The position numbers and the translations under genes were made by a program. Positions 9,066-16,995 of a stretch of DNA of 56,703 nucleotides are shown one piece after another; position 1 is the first letter of the stretch; every line of letters begins with the position of its first letter. The notes beneath the pieces were generated by a model. It worked only from the letters and a program-made list of their open reading frames with translations. It was not told where the DNA came from and did not search any database. Source of the stretch: Geomonas silvestris (lineage in GTDB: Bacteria; Desulfobacterota; Desulfuromonadia; Geobacterales; Geobacteraceae); the NCBI RefSeq assembly GCF_014193515.1, contig NZ_BLXX01000018.1, positions 1 through 56,703 on the forward strand, given 5' to 3'.

Positions 9066-9125
9066 TGTCTCGGTGAGACCCAATAGGCTTTCCGCCACTT
9101 CCTCGCGAAAGTTTTAGTATTGTCG
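9054..9125 (-). promoter_or_regulatory. GEMM-I family cyclic-dinucleotide riboswitch aptamer
   Basis: Read on the minus strand: a P1b hairpin CTTTC-GCGA-GGAAG with a GNRA tetraloop; the conserved GGAAAGCC; a P2 stem GGTCTC/GAGAC; then AGCCGGGTTGCCG, the hallmark 3' end of GEMM-I RNAs; and a closing CGACAA/TTGCCG pairing. Aligned by eye to the Vc2 aptamer, the 5' strand is A18-T-A20-C21-T-AAA, and C21 pairs with G46 where Vc2 has G21-C46, a compensatory change. The base at position 20 is A, which in this family is associated with 3',3'-cGAMP rather than c-di-GMP preference. Ligand identity is inferred. Confidence 0.78.
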
Positions 9126-9301
9126 TGTATCGGGTAACTGTTCTTTCGTGGTGAGACGGTAGCACGGTTGGGGGAGAAAGGTTGGTGACGTCGGTCACCG
9201 CAACACCAGATCGCGCAGAGACGTCCCGCCTGGTGACCCCCTTGACATTTGAGGACTCCAATGTAGCCTTCCATGGGTTCAATTCTCACCAGAGGTGCGC
9301 T

Positions 9302-10180
9302 ATGGGTGGAATCAAAAAGGGGATCGTCTTGGCTGGAGGAGCTGGAACCAGGCTTTATCCTTTGACCCTGGTTGCAAGCAAGCAACTGCAACCGGTTTAC
9401 GACAAGCCAATGATCTACTACCCGCTTTCGGTACTGTTCATGGCGGGGATCAGGGAGGTGCTGATCATCTCCACCCCCCTGGATCTGCCGCGGTTCCAGG
9501 CCTTGTTGGGAGACGGTTCCCAGTGGGGGGTGAGCCTGAGCTACTGTGAGCAGCCGCAACCACGCGGGATCGCCCAATCCTTCATTTTAGGGGCGGAGTT
9601 CATCGGCCAGGATGCGGTATGTCTCATCTTGGGCGACAACATCTTTTATGGAAAGATAGGCCTGGATAGGATCGTAGCAGAATTTGACGGCGGGGCAGCA
9701 GTGTTCGGTTATCCCGTCACCGATCCGCAGCGCTACGGGGTGATCAGCTTTGACGCACAAGGGAGGGTGACCGGTATCGAGGAAAAGCCGAAACACCCCA
9801 AGTCGAACTACGCCATCCCGGGGCTCTACCTCTACGATCACGAGGTGGTGCCCATTGCCAAGGGGATCCGCCCCTCCGCGCGCGGCGAACTCGAGATCAC
9901 CGACGTGAACCTCGAGTACCTGCGTCGGGGACGTCTCCGGGTCCAGACCCTGGGCCGGGGCATCGCCTGGCTCGATACCGGTACCCACGAAAGCCTTCTG
10001 GAAGCGAGCAGCTTCATCGGCACTCTCGAGGCACGGCAGGGACTCAAAATTGCCTGCCTGGAAGAAGTCGCCTTCCGGATGGGGTTCATCGATACCACGA
10101 CCATGGCCCGCGCCATCGCCGGGATGCCGGCCTCGAGCTACCGTGACTATCTCGAGCACGTACTGAACGAGACCTCCTGA
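9302..10180 (+). CDS. rmlA: Glucose-1-phosphate thymidylyltransferase (dTDP-glucose pyrophosphorylase)
   Basis: A 292-residue enzyme making dTDP-glucose from dTTP and glucose-1-phosphate, the first step to dTDP-L-rhamnose and other dTDP-sugars in the cytoplasm. Signatures: [16 protein letters not shown] (nucleotide loop, about residues 6-21), [27 protein letters not shown] (metal-binding Asp), [13 protein letters not shown] and [12 protein letters not shown]. The length matches the family. The frame is open upstream to 9182, but the family start and an AGAGGTG site place the ATG at 9302. No rmlB, rmlC or rmlD is visible here, so those steps must be encoded elsewhere. It supplies a donor to the neighbouring glycosyltransferases. 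Confidence 0.93.
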   Translation: MGGIKKGIVLAGGAGTRLYPLTLVASKQLQPVYDKPMIYYPLSVLFMAGIREVLIISTPLDLPRFQALLGDGSQWGVSLSYCEQPQPRGIAQSFILGAEFIGQDAVCLILGDNIFYGKIGLDRIVAEFDGGAAVFGYPVTDPQRYGVISFDAQGRVTGIEEKPKHPKSNYAIPGLYLYDHEVVPIAKGIRPSARGELEITDVNLEYLRRGRLRVQTLGRGIAWLDTGTHESLLEASSFIGTLEARQGLKIACLEEVAFRMGFIDTTTMARAIAGMPASSYRDYLEHVLNETS

Positions 10181-10297
10181 TCTTCCCGCCAGACTGCAGC
10201 CTGCCAGACCTCAGGTTCCTCCCGTGTGCGTCGGCACTCCCTGTACCGAACCGGCCCCAGCACGCAGGCTGCGCCAGAAAAATCCCCTCCGGTCCAA

Positions 10298-10325
10298 TTG
10301 CTAACCGAAGAGTCGTTGGTATAGT
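10298..10325 (+). promoter_or_regulatory. Candidate sigma-70 promoter for the asnB operon
   Basis: TTGCTA (10298-10303), a 16-bp spacer and TATAGT (10320-10325) lie in the 267-bp gap before the asparagine synthase gene. The -10 box is one base from consensus. The remaining leader, about 110 nt, has a weak stem (GGTCCG near 10386 with CGGACC near 10420) that I could not match to a known RNA family. Confidence 0.38.
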
Positions 10326-10447
10326 TGGTGGGTTCTTATTTGCAAACATTAATGTGTTGGTGCGCCTGGGAAGCCTCGTGTAAGGTCCGGAATCGCCACA
10401 GCTATCGGTAGGTTACAGCGGACCCCAGGTACTGGGAGGAGAATTAC

Positions 10448-12451
10448 GTGTGCGGGATTGCGGGAATAATGAGCCGGTCGGGGCGGCAGAGGCCAGACCT
10501 GGAACAGATAAGTACCATGATGGCGCCACTGCGCCATCGCGGCCCGGACCAGTCCGGGGTCTACCTGGACCCGGACCTGGCCATGGCCAACCTGCGGCTG
10601 AGCATCATTGGCCTGGGGGACGGGATCCAGCCGATCGGTAACGAGGACGGTACCTTGTGGATCGTCTACAACGGCGAGGCCTTCAACTACCTCGAGTTAA
10701 AGGCCGAACTCATAGAAAAAGGGCACCGGTTTGCCACCTCGACCGATACCGAAGTCCTGCTGCACCTGTATGAGGAGTACGGGAGTACTTGCCTGCAGCG
10801 CATCAACGGCCAGTTCGCCCTCGCCATCTGGGACAGCCGAAAAAAGGAGCTGTTTCTGGCCCGGGACCGGGTCGGCATCCGTCCGCTCTTTTACGTCGAC
10901 ACCGCGGAAAGGCTCTGCTTCGCCTCGGAGATCAAGGCGATCCTGGCGCTCGAGGGGACGCGGGAGCTCGACCTCGAGTCCCTGGCGGAGGTCTTCACGC
11001 TTTGGACGACCGTGCCGGGCCGCACCGTGTTCCAGGGGGTCCGGGAGCTGCCGCCGGGGCATTTCCTGGTGGTGCAAAAAGGGCGGCCGTCGGTTCCCCA
11101 GCCCTACTGGCAGATTCCGTTCTACCCATGCGACCCCGCCCTGCGCGGCGCCGACGAGGCAGCCGAGCAGTTGCGCGAACTGCTTACCGACGCGGTGCGG
11201 CTCAGGCTGCGGGCCGACGTGCCGGTGGGAGCCTACCTAAGCGGCGGGCTCGATTCCTCCATCATCGCCACGCTGATCTCCCGGCACGGTACCAGTCACC
11301 TGAGAACCTTTTCCCTCGGGTTTCAGGCGGCCCCCTTCGATGAGAGCCGGTACCAGCGGGAGCTCATCGACCATCTGGGGGCGGACAACCGGCAGGTCCT
11401 GGTAAGTAACGAGCAGATCCGGGCCGCCTTCCCGGACACGGTTTGGCACTGCGAGAAGCCGATGCTGCGTACCGCTCCGGTGCCGATGTTCCTGCTTTCC
11501 CGGCTGGTGCGCGACGAGGGATACAAGGTGGTCCTCTCCGGCGAGGGGGCTGACGAGATCCTTGGAGGATACAACATCTTCAAGGAGGCCAAGATCCGGC
11601 AGTTCTGGTCACGGTATCCCGCTTCGCAGCGCCGCCCCCTGCTGTTGGAAAAACTCTACCCCTACATCTTCAGCAACCCAAGCCGCGAGCGCCACTACCT
11701 CCAGGAGTTCTTCGCGGTTCGGGAACGCGGCGCGGATTCCCCCTTCTTCTCGCACGAGATCCGCTGGGAGAACAGCCGCAAAAACCTCACCTTCCTCTCC
11801 GACGACTGCCGCAGCGCGTTGGCGGTTTACGACCCGTTGGCCCGGCTGGCAGAGACGCTTCCCGAGGGTTTCGCAGAGCGCGACCTGCTGGCACGTGCCC
11901 AGCACCTGGAGATGGAGCTCTTCCTTGCCGGTTTCCTCCTCTCCTCCCAGGGGGACCGCGTCGGCATGGCCCACTCCGTGGAGATGCGTCACCCCTTCCT
12001 CGATTACCGGGTCATCGACTTCGCCTTCAGACTCCCGGCGCGTTGGAAGCTCAGGGGACTTAAGGAGAAGTACCTGCTCAAGCGGGCCTTTAGGGGGGTG
12101 ATCCCGGAGAGCATCAATAACCGCGACAAACAGCCTTACCGCGCGCCGATACGGGAGCTCTTCTCCGCGCAGGCCCCCCGCGACTACGTCGACGACCTGC
12201 TCTCCGAGACCAGACTCAGGGAAAGTGGCTACTTCAATCCACACAAGGTGGCTCGGCTCTACGCGAAGTTCCTGAACACCCCGGCAGGTCTCTCCAGTGA
12301 GTTCCAGAACATGGCGCTCGTCGGTGCACTTTCGACACAGATACTGCACGAGCAGTTCGTCAAAGGTGAACGGTTGCGCGCGCTGGGGCGAGTGACTCCG
12401 GACCGTGTGGTGAGGGGAGGGGAAACCCCAGCTCCCCACCGTGGTCGCTAA
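10448..12451 (+). CDS. asnB: Asparagine synthase (glutamine-hydrolysing) family amidotransferase
   Basis: A 667-residue class II amidotransferase. It starts with GTG giving M-C-G-I-A-G; Cys2 becomes the N-terminal nucleophile that hydrolyses glutamine. RHRGPDQSG (about residues 30-38) and YNGEAFNY belong to the glutaminase half. LSGGLDSS (PP-loop, S265-S271) binds ATP in the synthetase half. A GGAGGAGA ribosome binding site precedes the GTG. It heads a compact block with an AMP-forming ligase, an NAD-synthase-like protein, an ACP and a GNAT-like protein. Asparagine synthase paralogs are frequent in exopolysaccharide and exosortase-linked loci, where they are thought to amidate sugar or acyl carboxylates, so ordinary asparagine synthesis is only one possibility. 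Confidence 0.88.
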   Translation: MCGIAGIMSRSGRQRPDLEQISTMMAPLRHRGPDQSGVYLDPDLAMANLRLSIIGLGDGIQPIGNEDGTLWIVYNGEAFNYLELKAELIEKGHRFATSTDTEVLLHLYEEYGSTCLQRINGQFALAIWDSRKKELFLARDRVGIRPLFYVDTAERLCFASEIKAILALEGTRELDLESLAEVFTLWTTVPGRTVFQGVRELPPGHFLVVQKGRPSVPQPYWQIPFYPCDPALRGADEAAEQLRELLTDAVRLRLRADVPVGAYLSGGLDSSIIATLISRHGTSHLRTFSLGFQAAPFDESRYQRELIDHLGADNRQVLVSNEQIRAAFPDTVWHCEKPMLRTAPVPMFLLSRLVRDEGYKVVLSGEGADEILGGYNIFKEAKIRQFWSRYPASQRRPLLLEKLYPYIFSNPSRERHYLQEFFAVRERGADSPFFSHEIRWENSRKNLTFLSDDCRSALAVYDPLARLAETLPEGFAERDLLARAQHLEMELFLAGFLLSSQGDRVGMAHSVEMRHPFLDYRVIDFAFRLPARWKLRGLKEKYLLKRAFRGVIPESINNRDKQPYRAPIRELFSAQAPRDYVDDLLSETRLRESGYFNPHKVARLYAKFLNTPAGLSSEFQNMALVGALSTQILHEQFVKGERLRALGRVTPDRVVRGGETPAPHRGR

Positions 12452-12470
12452 GGGCAGAGGAGGTTTCGTC

Positions 12471-14093
12471 ATGGGCGAAAGATCAGTACACCACCTGCTC
12501 GAGAACAGTGCGCGGCTGCACCCTCAGCGCACCGCGCTCATTCACGACAGCGAGCGGGTAAGCTATGGCAGGCTGAACCAGGAGGCAAACTGCCTGGCAA
12601 GTTTCCTGCGGCAGCAGGGGGTGACTGCAGGCGAGCGCGTGGCGCTGCTTTTGGAGAACAGCCTTTGCTACGTGGTGAGCTACTACGGGATACTGAAGGC
12701 AGGAGCGGTCGCCGTGCCGCTCAACCCGGAACTCAAGGCCGAGGGGCTGGGAGAACTCCTGCGGGACCTGGAACCGCGGATGGTGATCGTGAGCCGGAAA
12801 GCGGAGCACGCCCTCAGGGAGAGTGACCCGGACCGACTGGGGATTTCTCTGGTCCTGGTGCAGGACCCGGCCCTTGCCTGGAGCGGGGGGCACGCCCGGA
12901 TACTTCCTTGGGAGGATGCCCTGGAGCAGGGTGGGACGGAGGACCCGGGCCAGTGCGGCAGCCCCGACCGGCTGGCGAGCATCATCTACACCTCGGGTTC
13001 CACGGGAAAACCCAAAGGGGTGATGCTGTCGCATCGCAACATCGTTGCCAACACCGACTCGATCGTGGCCTACCTCGGATTGACTGAGCAGGACATCCAG
13101 ATGGTGGTGCTGCCGTTTTTCTACGTGATGGGGAAGTCGCTTTTGAACACGCACGTCGCGGTGGGGGGAACGGTGGTCCTGAACAACAACTTCGCCTACC
13201 CCGCCTCGGTGATCGCCCAGATGGCCTCCGAGAGAGTAACCGGCTTTTCCGGGGTCCCCGCGACCTATGCCTACCTGTTGCACCGCTCGCCTCTGGCGGC
13301 CTTCCGGGACCGGCTCTCCGAATTGCGCTACTGCACCCAGGCCGGAGGTCACATGTCGCGGCAGATCAAGGAGCAGCTCATCGAGGCGCTGCCGCCGCAC
13401 ACCCGGCTTTTCGTCATGTACGGGGCGACCGAGGCCGCGGCGCGGCTGAGCTATGTGGAGCCGGAGCGGCTCAGGGAAAAAATGGAATCGATCGGCCGGC
13501 CGATTCCCGGGGTCACCATCCGGGTGGTTGACGACCAGGGGCGCGAGGTTGCCAGGGGGGAGTCGGGGGAACTTGTCGCGTCCGGCGCCAACATCATGCA
13601 GGGGTACTGGCGCGACCGCGAGGCGACCGCGCGGGCCCTGGACCACAACGGCTACCACACCGGCGACCTGGGATACCAGGACGCAGACGGCTACCTCTAC
13701 GTCACCGGCCGTAAGGACGACCTGCTCAAGGTCGGCGGGCACCGGATCGACCCGCAGGAGATCGAGGACGCCCTGATGGCGAGCGGACTGCTCCTCGAGG
13801 TTGCGGTGCTCGGGGTGCAGGACGAACTACTGGGCAAACGACTGGTGGCCCTGGCGGTACCGCTTGACCCGGCTACCACGGCGGGGACCCTCCTGGCCGG
13901 CTGCCTGGACCGGCTGCCGCGCCACAAGCTCCCCGGCGAGGTCCGGTTCGTCCAGGCGCTCCCCAAATACCCCAGCAGCAAGGTGGACCGCCCCGGCTGC
14001 CTGGCCCTCTTTCACTCCCCGGGCGCCGACGCCGGCAGCGAGCGGCCCGCACCCCCGCAACCCGGAACCTCAGGCGAGGAGGTACGTCCATGA
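12471..14093 (+). CDS. AMP-forming acyl-CoA/acyl-ACP synthetase
   Basis: A 540-residue member of the ANL superfamily of adenylate-forming enzymes, which activate a carboxylic acid as acyl-AMP and pass it to a thiol (CoA or an ACP arm). IIYTSGSTGKPKGVMLSH (from residue 171) is the P-loop, MYGATEAAARLSYVEP the A5 region, YHTGDLGYQDADGYLYVTGR the A7/A8 hinge, and the C-terminal KYPSSKVDR holds the catalytic Lys (A10). An AGAGGAGG site precedes the ATG at 12471. It overlaps the NAD-synthase-like gene by 4 bp (ATGA). With the ACP two genes on, it probably loads an acyl group onto that carrier. The substrate is unknown. Confidence 0.88.
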   Translation: MGERSVHHLLENSARLHPQRTALIHDSERVSYGRLNQEANCLASFLRQQGVTAGERVALLLENSLCYVVSYYGILKAGAVAVPLNPELKAEGLGELLRDLEPRMVIVSRKAEHALRESDPDRLGISLVLVQDPALAWSGGHARILPWEDALEQGGTEDPGQCGSPDRLASIIYTSGSTGKPKGVMLSHRNIVANTDSIVAYLGLTEQDIQMVVLPFFYVMGKSLLNTHVAVGGTVVLNNNFAYPASVIAQMASERVTGFSGVPATYAYLLHRSPLAAFRDRLSELRYCTQAGGHMSRQIKEQLIEALPPHTRLFVMYGATEAAARLSYVEPERLREKMESIGRPIPGVTIRVVDDQGREVARGESGELVASGANIMQGYWRDREATARALDHNGYHTGDLGYQDADGYLYVTGRKDDLLKVGGHRIDPQEIEDALMASGLLLEVAVLGVQDELLGKRLVALAVPLDPATTAGTLLAGCLDRLPRHKLPGEVRFVQALPKYPSSKVDRPGCLALFHSPGADAGSERPAPPQPGTSGEEVRP

Positions 14094-15085
14094 ACGGCAG
14101 CACCCCTTTCTCCCGTCACCTTTTGCACCTCAACCCCGAGCTCGAGGCAGACCGCATCTGCCGGCGCATCCGTGAACTGATGCTGTCGCAGGTCAAGCGG
14201 CGCGGCCTGGTGGTTGGCCTCTCGGGCGGGATCGACTCCAGCGTCACCGCGGCCCTGGCCGCCCGCGCACTCGGGCCGGAGCGGGTACTCGGCCTGGAGA
14301 TGCCGGAGCGCCACTCTGCCGAGGAGAGCCTAAGGCTCAGCAGCAGCGTGGCCCGCACCCTGGGGATCCCGACGGTCCGCGAGGAGATCTCGGCCACCCT
14401 TGAATCGGTCGGCTTCTACCGCAAGTACGAGGATGCCGTGCGCCAGGTGGTTCCCGAGTACGCTTCGGGGTGGAAATCGAAGATCGTCACGAGCGGCATC
14501 ACGGCCAGCGCCAGCATCACCGCCTTCTCCATCGTGGTGCAGGCCCCGGACGGCGCGCAGCTGAAGATGCGGCTCCCCTTCAAGCCCTACCTGGAGATCG
14601 TGGCGGCGACCAACTTCAAGCAGCGCATCAGGAAGATGCTGGAGTACTACCATGCAGACCGGCTGCACTACGCGGTAGCCGGGACGCCGAACCGCCTGGA
14701 GTACGACCAGGGGTTCTTCGTGAAGCTGGGGGACGGGGCCGCGGATCTCAAACCGATCGCGCACCTCTACAAGACCCAGGTGTACCAGGTGGCGGAGTAC
14801 CTCGGCATCCCCGAGGAGGTCCGGAGCCGCCGACCCACGACCGACACCTACTCGCTCGCCCAGGGGCAGGACGAGTTCTACTTTGCACTCCCCTTCGACC
14901 AGATGGACCTCTGCCTTTTCGGCAAGAACCACGAGGTGGCGGCCCGCGAGGTGGCAGCGGCGCTGGGGCTTACCGAACAGCAGGTCGAGCTGGTTTACCG
15001 GGACATCGACGTCAAGCGCGCCACCACACGCTACCTGCACCTGCCGCCGCTTCTGGTGGATCGGGTGGAGTGGCAGGAGGAGTGA
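14090..15085 (+). CDS. NAD(+) synthase-like ATP pyrophosphatase (NadE family)
   Basis: A 331-residue protein of the NadE/ATP-PPase superfamily without a glutaminase domain. The PP-loop is VVGLSGGIDSSVTAALA (S45-S51). GTPNRLEYDQGFFVKLGDGA, then ADLKPIAHLYKTQVYQVAEY, follow the NadE pattern GTxNxxE...GD...P...L.K..V. The segment PTTDTYSLAQGQDEFYF departs from the usual PSADLxxGQTDE loop. True NAD synthase adenylates nicotinate-adenine dinucleotide and amidates it. In this setting, coupled by ATGA to an acyl ligase and beside an ACP and an AsnB, it may instead amidate another carboxylate. A genome's housekeeping nadE elsewhere would support that reading. Confidence 0.82.
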   Translation: MNGSTPFSRHLLHLNPELEADRICRRIRELMLSQVKRRGLVVGLSGGIDSSVTAALAARALGPERVLGLEMPERHSAEESLRLSSSVARTLGIPTVREEISATLESVGFYRKYEDAVRQVVPEYASGWKSKIVTSGITASASITAFSIVVQAPDGAQLKMRLPFKPYLEIVAATNFKQRIRKMLEYYHADRLHYAVAGTPNRLEYDQGFFVKLGDGAADLKPIAHLYKTQVYQVAEYLGIPEEVRSRRPTTDTYSLAQGQDEFYFALPFDQMDLCLFGKNHEVAAREVAAALGLTEQQVELVYRDIDVKRATTRYLHLPPLLVDRVEWQEE

Positions 15086-15115
15086 GTTGGCCGCGAACCA
15101 AGGGAGGAAACAGAC

Positions 15116-15409
15116 ATGAGCCTTCAGGAGGAAATCAGGCAGTTCATCGTCGATACCTTTCTCTTCGGAGAAGATGGCGGGCTAAGGGACGACAGCTCGT
15201 TTCTCCAGGAGGGGATCGTGGACTCCACCGGAATCCTGCAGCTGGTATCGTTTTTACAGGAGAGGTACCTGATCAGCATCGAGGACGCCGAGTTGATTCC
15301 GGACAACCTCGACTCCATCGGGAAGGTAGCAACGTTCGTGCGTAGCAAACAGGCGGCACCCGGCACGGGACAGGCGACGGCGCAGGCGCTGGTGCCGGAA
15401 CCGGCCTGA
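15116..15409 (+). CDS. Acyl carrier protein (phosphopantetheine carrier)
   Basis: A 97-residue carrier. QEGIVDSTGILQLVSFLQER has the D36-S37 motif, with Ser37 the expected 4'-phosphopantetheine site, followed by the helix III pattern LIPDNLDSIGKVATFV. A GGGAGGAAAC site stands before the ATG. The C-terminal 15-20 residues are an Ala/Pro-rich tail. It lies between the NadE-like and GNAT-like genes in one operon, so it most likely carries the acyl group activated by the ligase at 12471. The sequence is not that of the housekeeping fatty-acid ACP, whose motif is usually DSLD or DSLE. Confidence 0.85.
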   Translation: MSLQEEIRQFIVDTFLFGEDGGLRDDSSFLQEGIVDSTGILQLVSFLQERYLISIEDAELIPDNLDSIGKVATFVRSKQAAPGTGQATAQALVPEPA

Positions 15410-15446
15410 CCGCGTCAGGCGCCAGTGGGGGAAAGGGGCAGGAGAT

Positions 15447-16085
15447 ATGAGCTCGGCAGGGATCAACAACTGGCACATCCTCAGGGAGTTGGGTCCATCC
15501 AACTCGCTGAAACTATTGGGTTCCCGGGTGTTCTCCCTGGATCACTATTTCGTGCTGAGGAAAAACCTGATGGAGCCCGAGCCCGAAACCCCGGCCGTCG
15601 GGGCCAAACTTGCCCTGGAGCCGATCGCCCCGTCCGACATCGAAAAGATCCTGGAGAGCCTGGCAAGCCTCACCCCGGCGGAGAAGCGGGACGTCCTCGG
15701 CTACCTGCACTTTTACGAAAGCGGCTTTAAGAACTGTTACGTGATGCGGCGCGACGGCCAGGTCGCCTACATGCAGACCCTCATCTACCCGGAGCAAAAC
15801 GACCTGATCGAGAGGAAGTACCGCAGCAAGTTCTACCCCCTCAAGGAGAGCCAGGTCATGGTGGAGAACGTCTTCACCTTCGTCCCGTTCCGTGGGCTGG
15901 GGTGCCTGCAGCAGGGGACCCGAAAGCTCCTGGGCCTAGCGCGCAGTCAGGGGTACCGCTCGGCGGTCTGCTACATCAGGAAGGACCGGATCGTCTCGCT
16001 GAACGAGTTCATCAAGATGGGGTTCAAGATCACCCGGATGATGCCGGAGTACAAGGTGCTGGGGAGGGTCTGGCGGGATCTGTAG
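15447..16085 (+). CDS. GNAT-like N-acyltransferase candidate
   Basis: A 212-residue protein. The C-terminal half (about residues 130-205) looks like a GNAT fold: VENVFTFVPFRGLGCLQQGT and KLLGLARSQGYRSAVCYI fit the acyl-CoA (or pantetheine) binding loop and helix, and IVSLNEFIKMGFKITRMM matches the usual N-x-S...x-x-GF ending. The N-terminal 60 residues are not recognisable. An AGGAGA site precedes the ATG. As the last gene of the asnB-ligase-NadE-ACP block, and followed by a terminator, it is a plausible final enzyme moving the ACP-bound group to an amine on a sugar or lipid. The function is inferred. Confidence 0.6.
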   Translation: MSSAGINNWHILRELGPSNSLKLLGSRVFSLDHYFVLRKNLMEPEPETPAVGAKLALEPIAPSDIEKILESLASLTPAEKRDVLGYLHFYESGFKNCYVMRRDGQVAYMQTLIYPEQNDLIERKYRSKFYPLKESQVMVENVFTFVPFRGLGCLQQGTRKLLGLARSQGYRSAVCYIRKDRIVSLNEFIKMGFKITRMMPEYKVLGRVWRDL

Positions 16086-16113
16086 AGGCGGGACGGTTGG
16101 CACTGGCAAACAC

Positions 16114-16152
16114 GAGCGGCTTTACCTTCTGGGAAGATAAAGCCGCTCTTTT
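16114..16152 (+). terminator. Intrinsic terminator of the asnB-GNAT operon
   Basis: An 11-bp stem, GAGCGGCTTTA (16114-16124) with TAAAGCCGCTC (16138-16148), a 13-nt loop and a TTTT tail. It separates the rightward polysaccharide operon from the convergent cytochrome operon. Confidence 0.85.
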
Positions 16153-16176
16153 GTATCCGGGACTTAAAAAAACGCC

Positions 16177-16995
16177 TTACTTCTCGTCGTAGGTCTTCTT
16201 CAAGAGGTGGAACAGGACCGCGAGTAAAAGTGCCCCGGCGACCACGATCCCCCCCGCCATCTTGCGCTTGGCTCGGGTATCCTCGATGACCTTCAGGTCG
16301 CGGTTGAGCTTGCCGAGCTCGGCGTTGATCTGGGCCGATTCCCCCTGCACCTTGGCTACGTTCACCTCGTGGAACAGCGAGTGGAATCTGTTGCGCACCG
16401 CGAAGAGGCTCTTGCCCAGCCGCTCGGTGTCGACCCCCTGGGACTGGTAGGTCTTGATCCTGCGGTCGATGCTGACGATGGACCCCTCGGTCTGCTGCAT
16501 GGCGTCACGGATCACCCGGGCCCGCTCGAAGCTGTGGCAGCGGCTGCAGCTCTTCTCGTTTATGAGGGTGAGCGAGGCCCGCTGCACGGCGTGGTTGGTG
16601 TGGCAGGTCACGCAGGTGGGGCCCCCCTTGCCCAGGGCGCGGCCGTGGGCGCTCGCCAGGTAGTCCTTGAGGACCCCCGGGTGGCAGCGCCCGCAGAAGG
16701 CAGGTATCTCGGCCTCCTTGGGGGCTCCCAGAAAGCCGCGCGAGCGGTTCATCGCGTCGGCGGCGTCCTTGGGGTCACCGCCGTGGCAGGCGTTGCAGGA
16801 GATGCCGTTTTCGGCGTGCACGCTGGTGCGCCAGAGCTTCACGGGGGCGCCGAGACGGTCGGGGAGGGAGCCGTGGCACTGGATGCAGACCGTTTCGGGC
16901 TGTTCGGCGCGGGCCGGGCCGCAGCTCGCGCCCATGCCCAGCAGGAGTGCGGCGGTGACGAAGAGGGTGCGTGGGAACGTGATTCGCATCATCAT
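16177..16995 (-). CDS. Pentaheme c-type cytochrome of the quinol oxidoreductase operon
   Basis: A 272-residue protein with a signal sequence (RITFPRTLFVTAALLLGMGA) and five CxxCH haem sites: CIQCH, CNACH, CGRCH, CVTCH and CSRCH. A helical stretch (about residues 155-240) and a C-terminal membrane segment (GGIVVAGALLLAVLFHLL) suggest a membrane-anchored periplasmic cytochrome of the NrfH/NapC-like or Geobacter bc-associated type. Three tandem ATGs open it; the first overlaps the cytochrome b stop (ATGA). The position after Rieske and cytochrome b suggests it replaces cytochrome c1 as electron exit from the menaquinol-oxidising complex. A long open frame extends upstream, but that part is only the cytochrome b gene in another frame. 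Confidence 0.88.
   Translation of the reverse strand: MMMRITFPRTLFVTAALLLGMGASCGPARAEQPETVCIQCHGSLPDRLGAPVKLWRTSVHAENGISCNACHGGDPKDAADAMNRSRGFLGAPKEAEIPAFCGRCHPGVLKDYLASAHGRALGKGGPTCVTCHTNHAVQRASLTLINEKSCSRCHSFERARVIRDAMQQTEGSIVSIDRRIKTYQSQGVDTERLGKSLFAVRNRFHSLFHEVNVAKVQGESAQINAELGKLNRDLKVIEDTRAKRKMAGGIVVAGALLLAVLFHLLKKTYDEK

Noticed and set aside
8860..9282. N-terminal extension of the beta-helix protein
   Set aside because: The extension covers the riboswitch and terminator and lacks a ribosome site; a signal peptide begins at 8859 after AAAGGAGATAAG.
10380..10447. Structured leader before asnB as a possible riboswitch
   Set aside because: The GGTCCG/CGGACC stem exists, but no conserved core of a known class (GEMM, cobalamin, SAM, TPP, glycine) could be matched.
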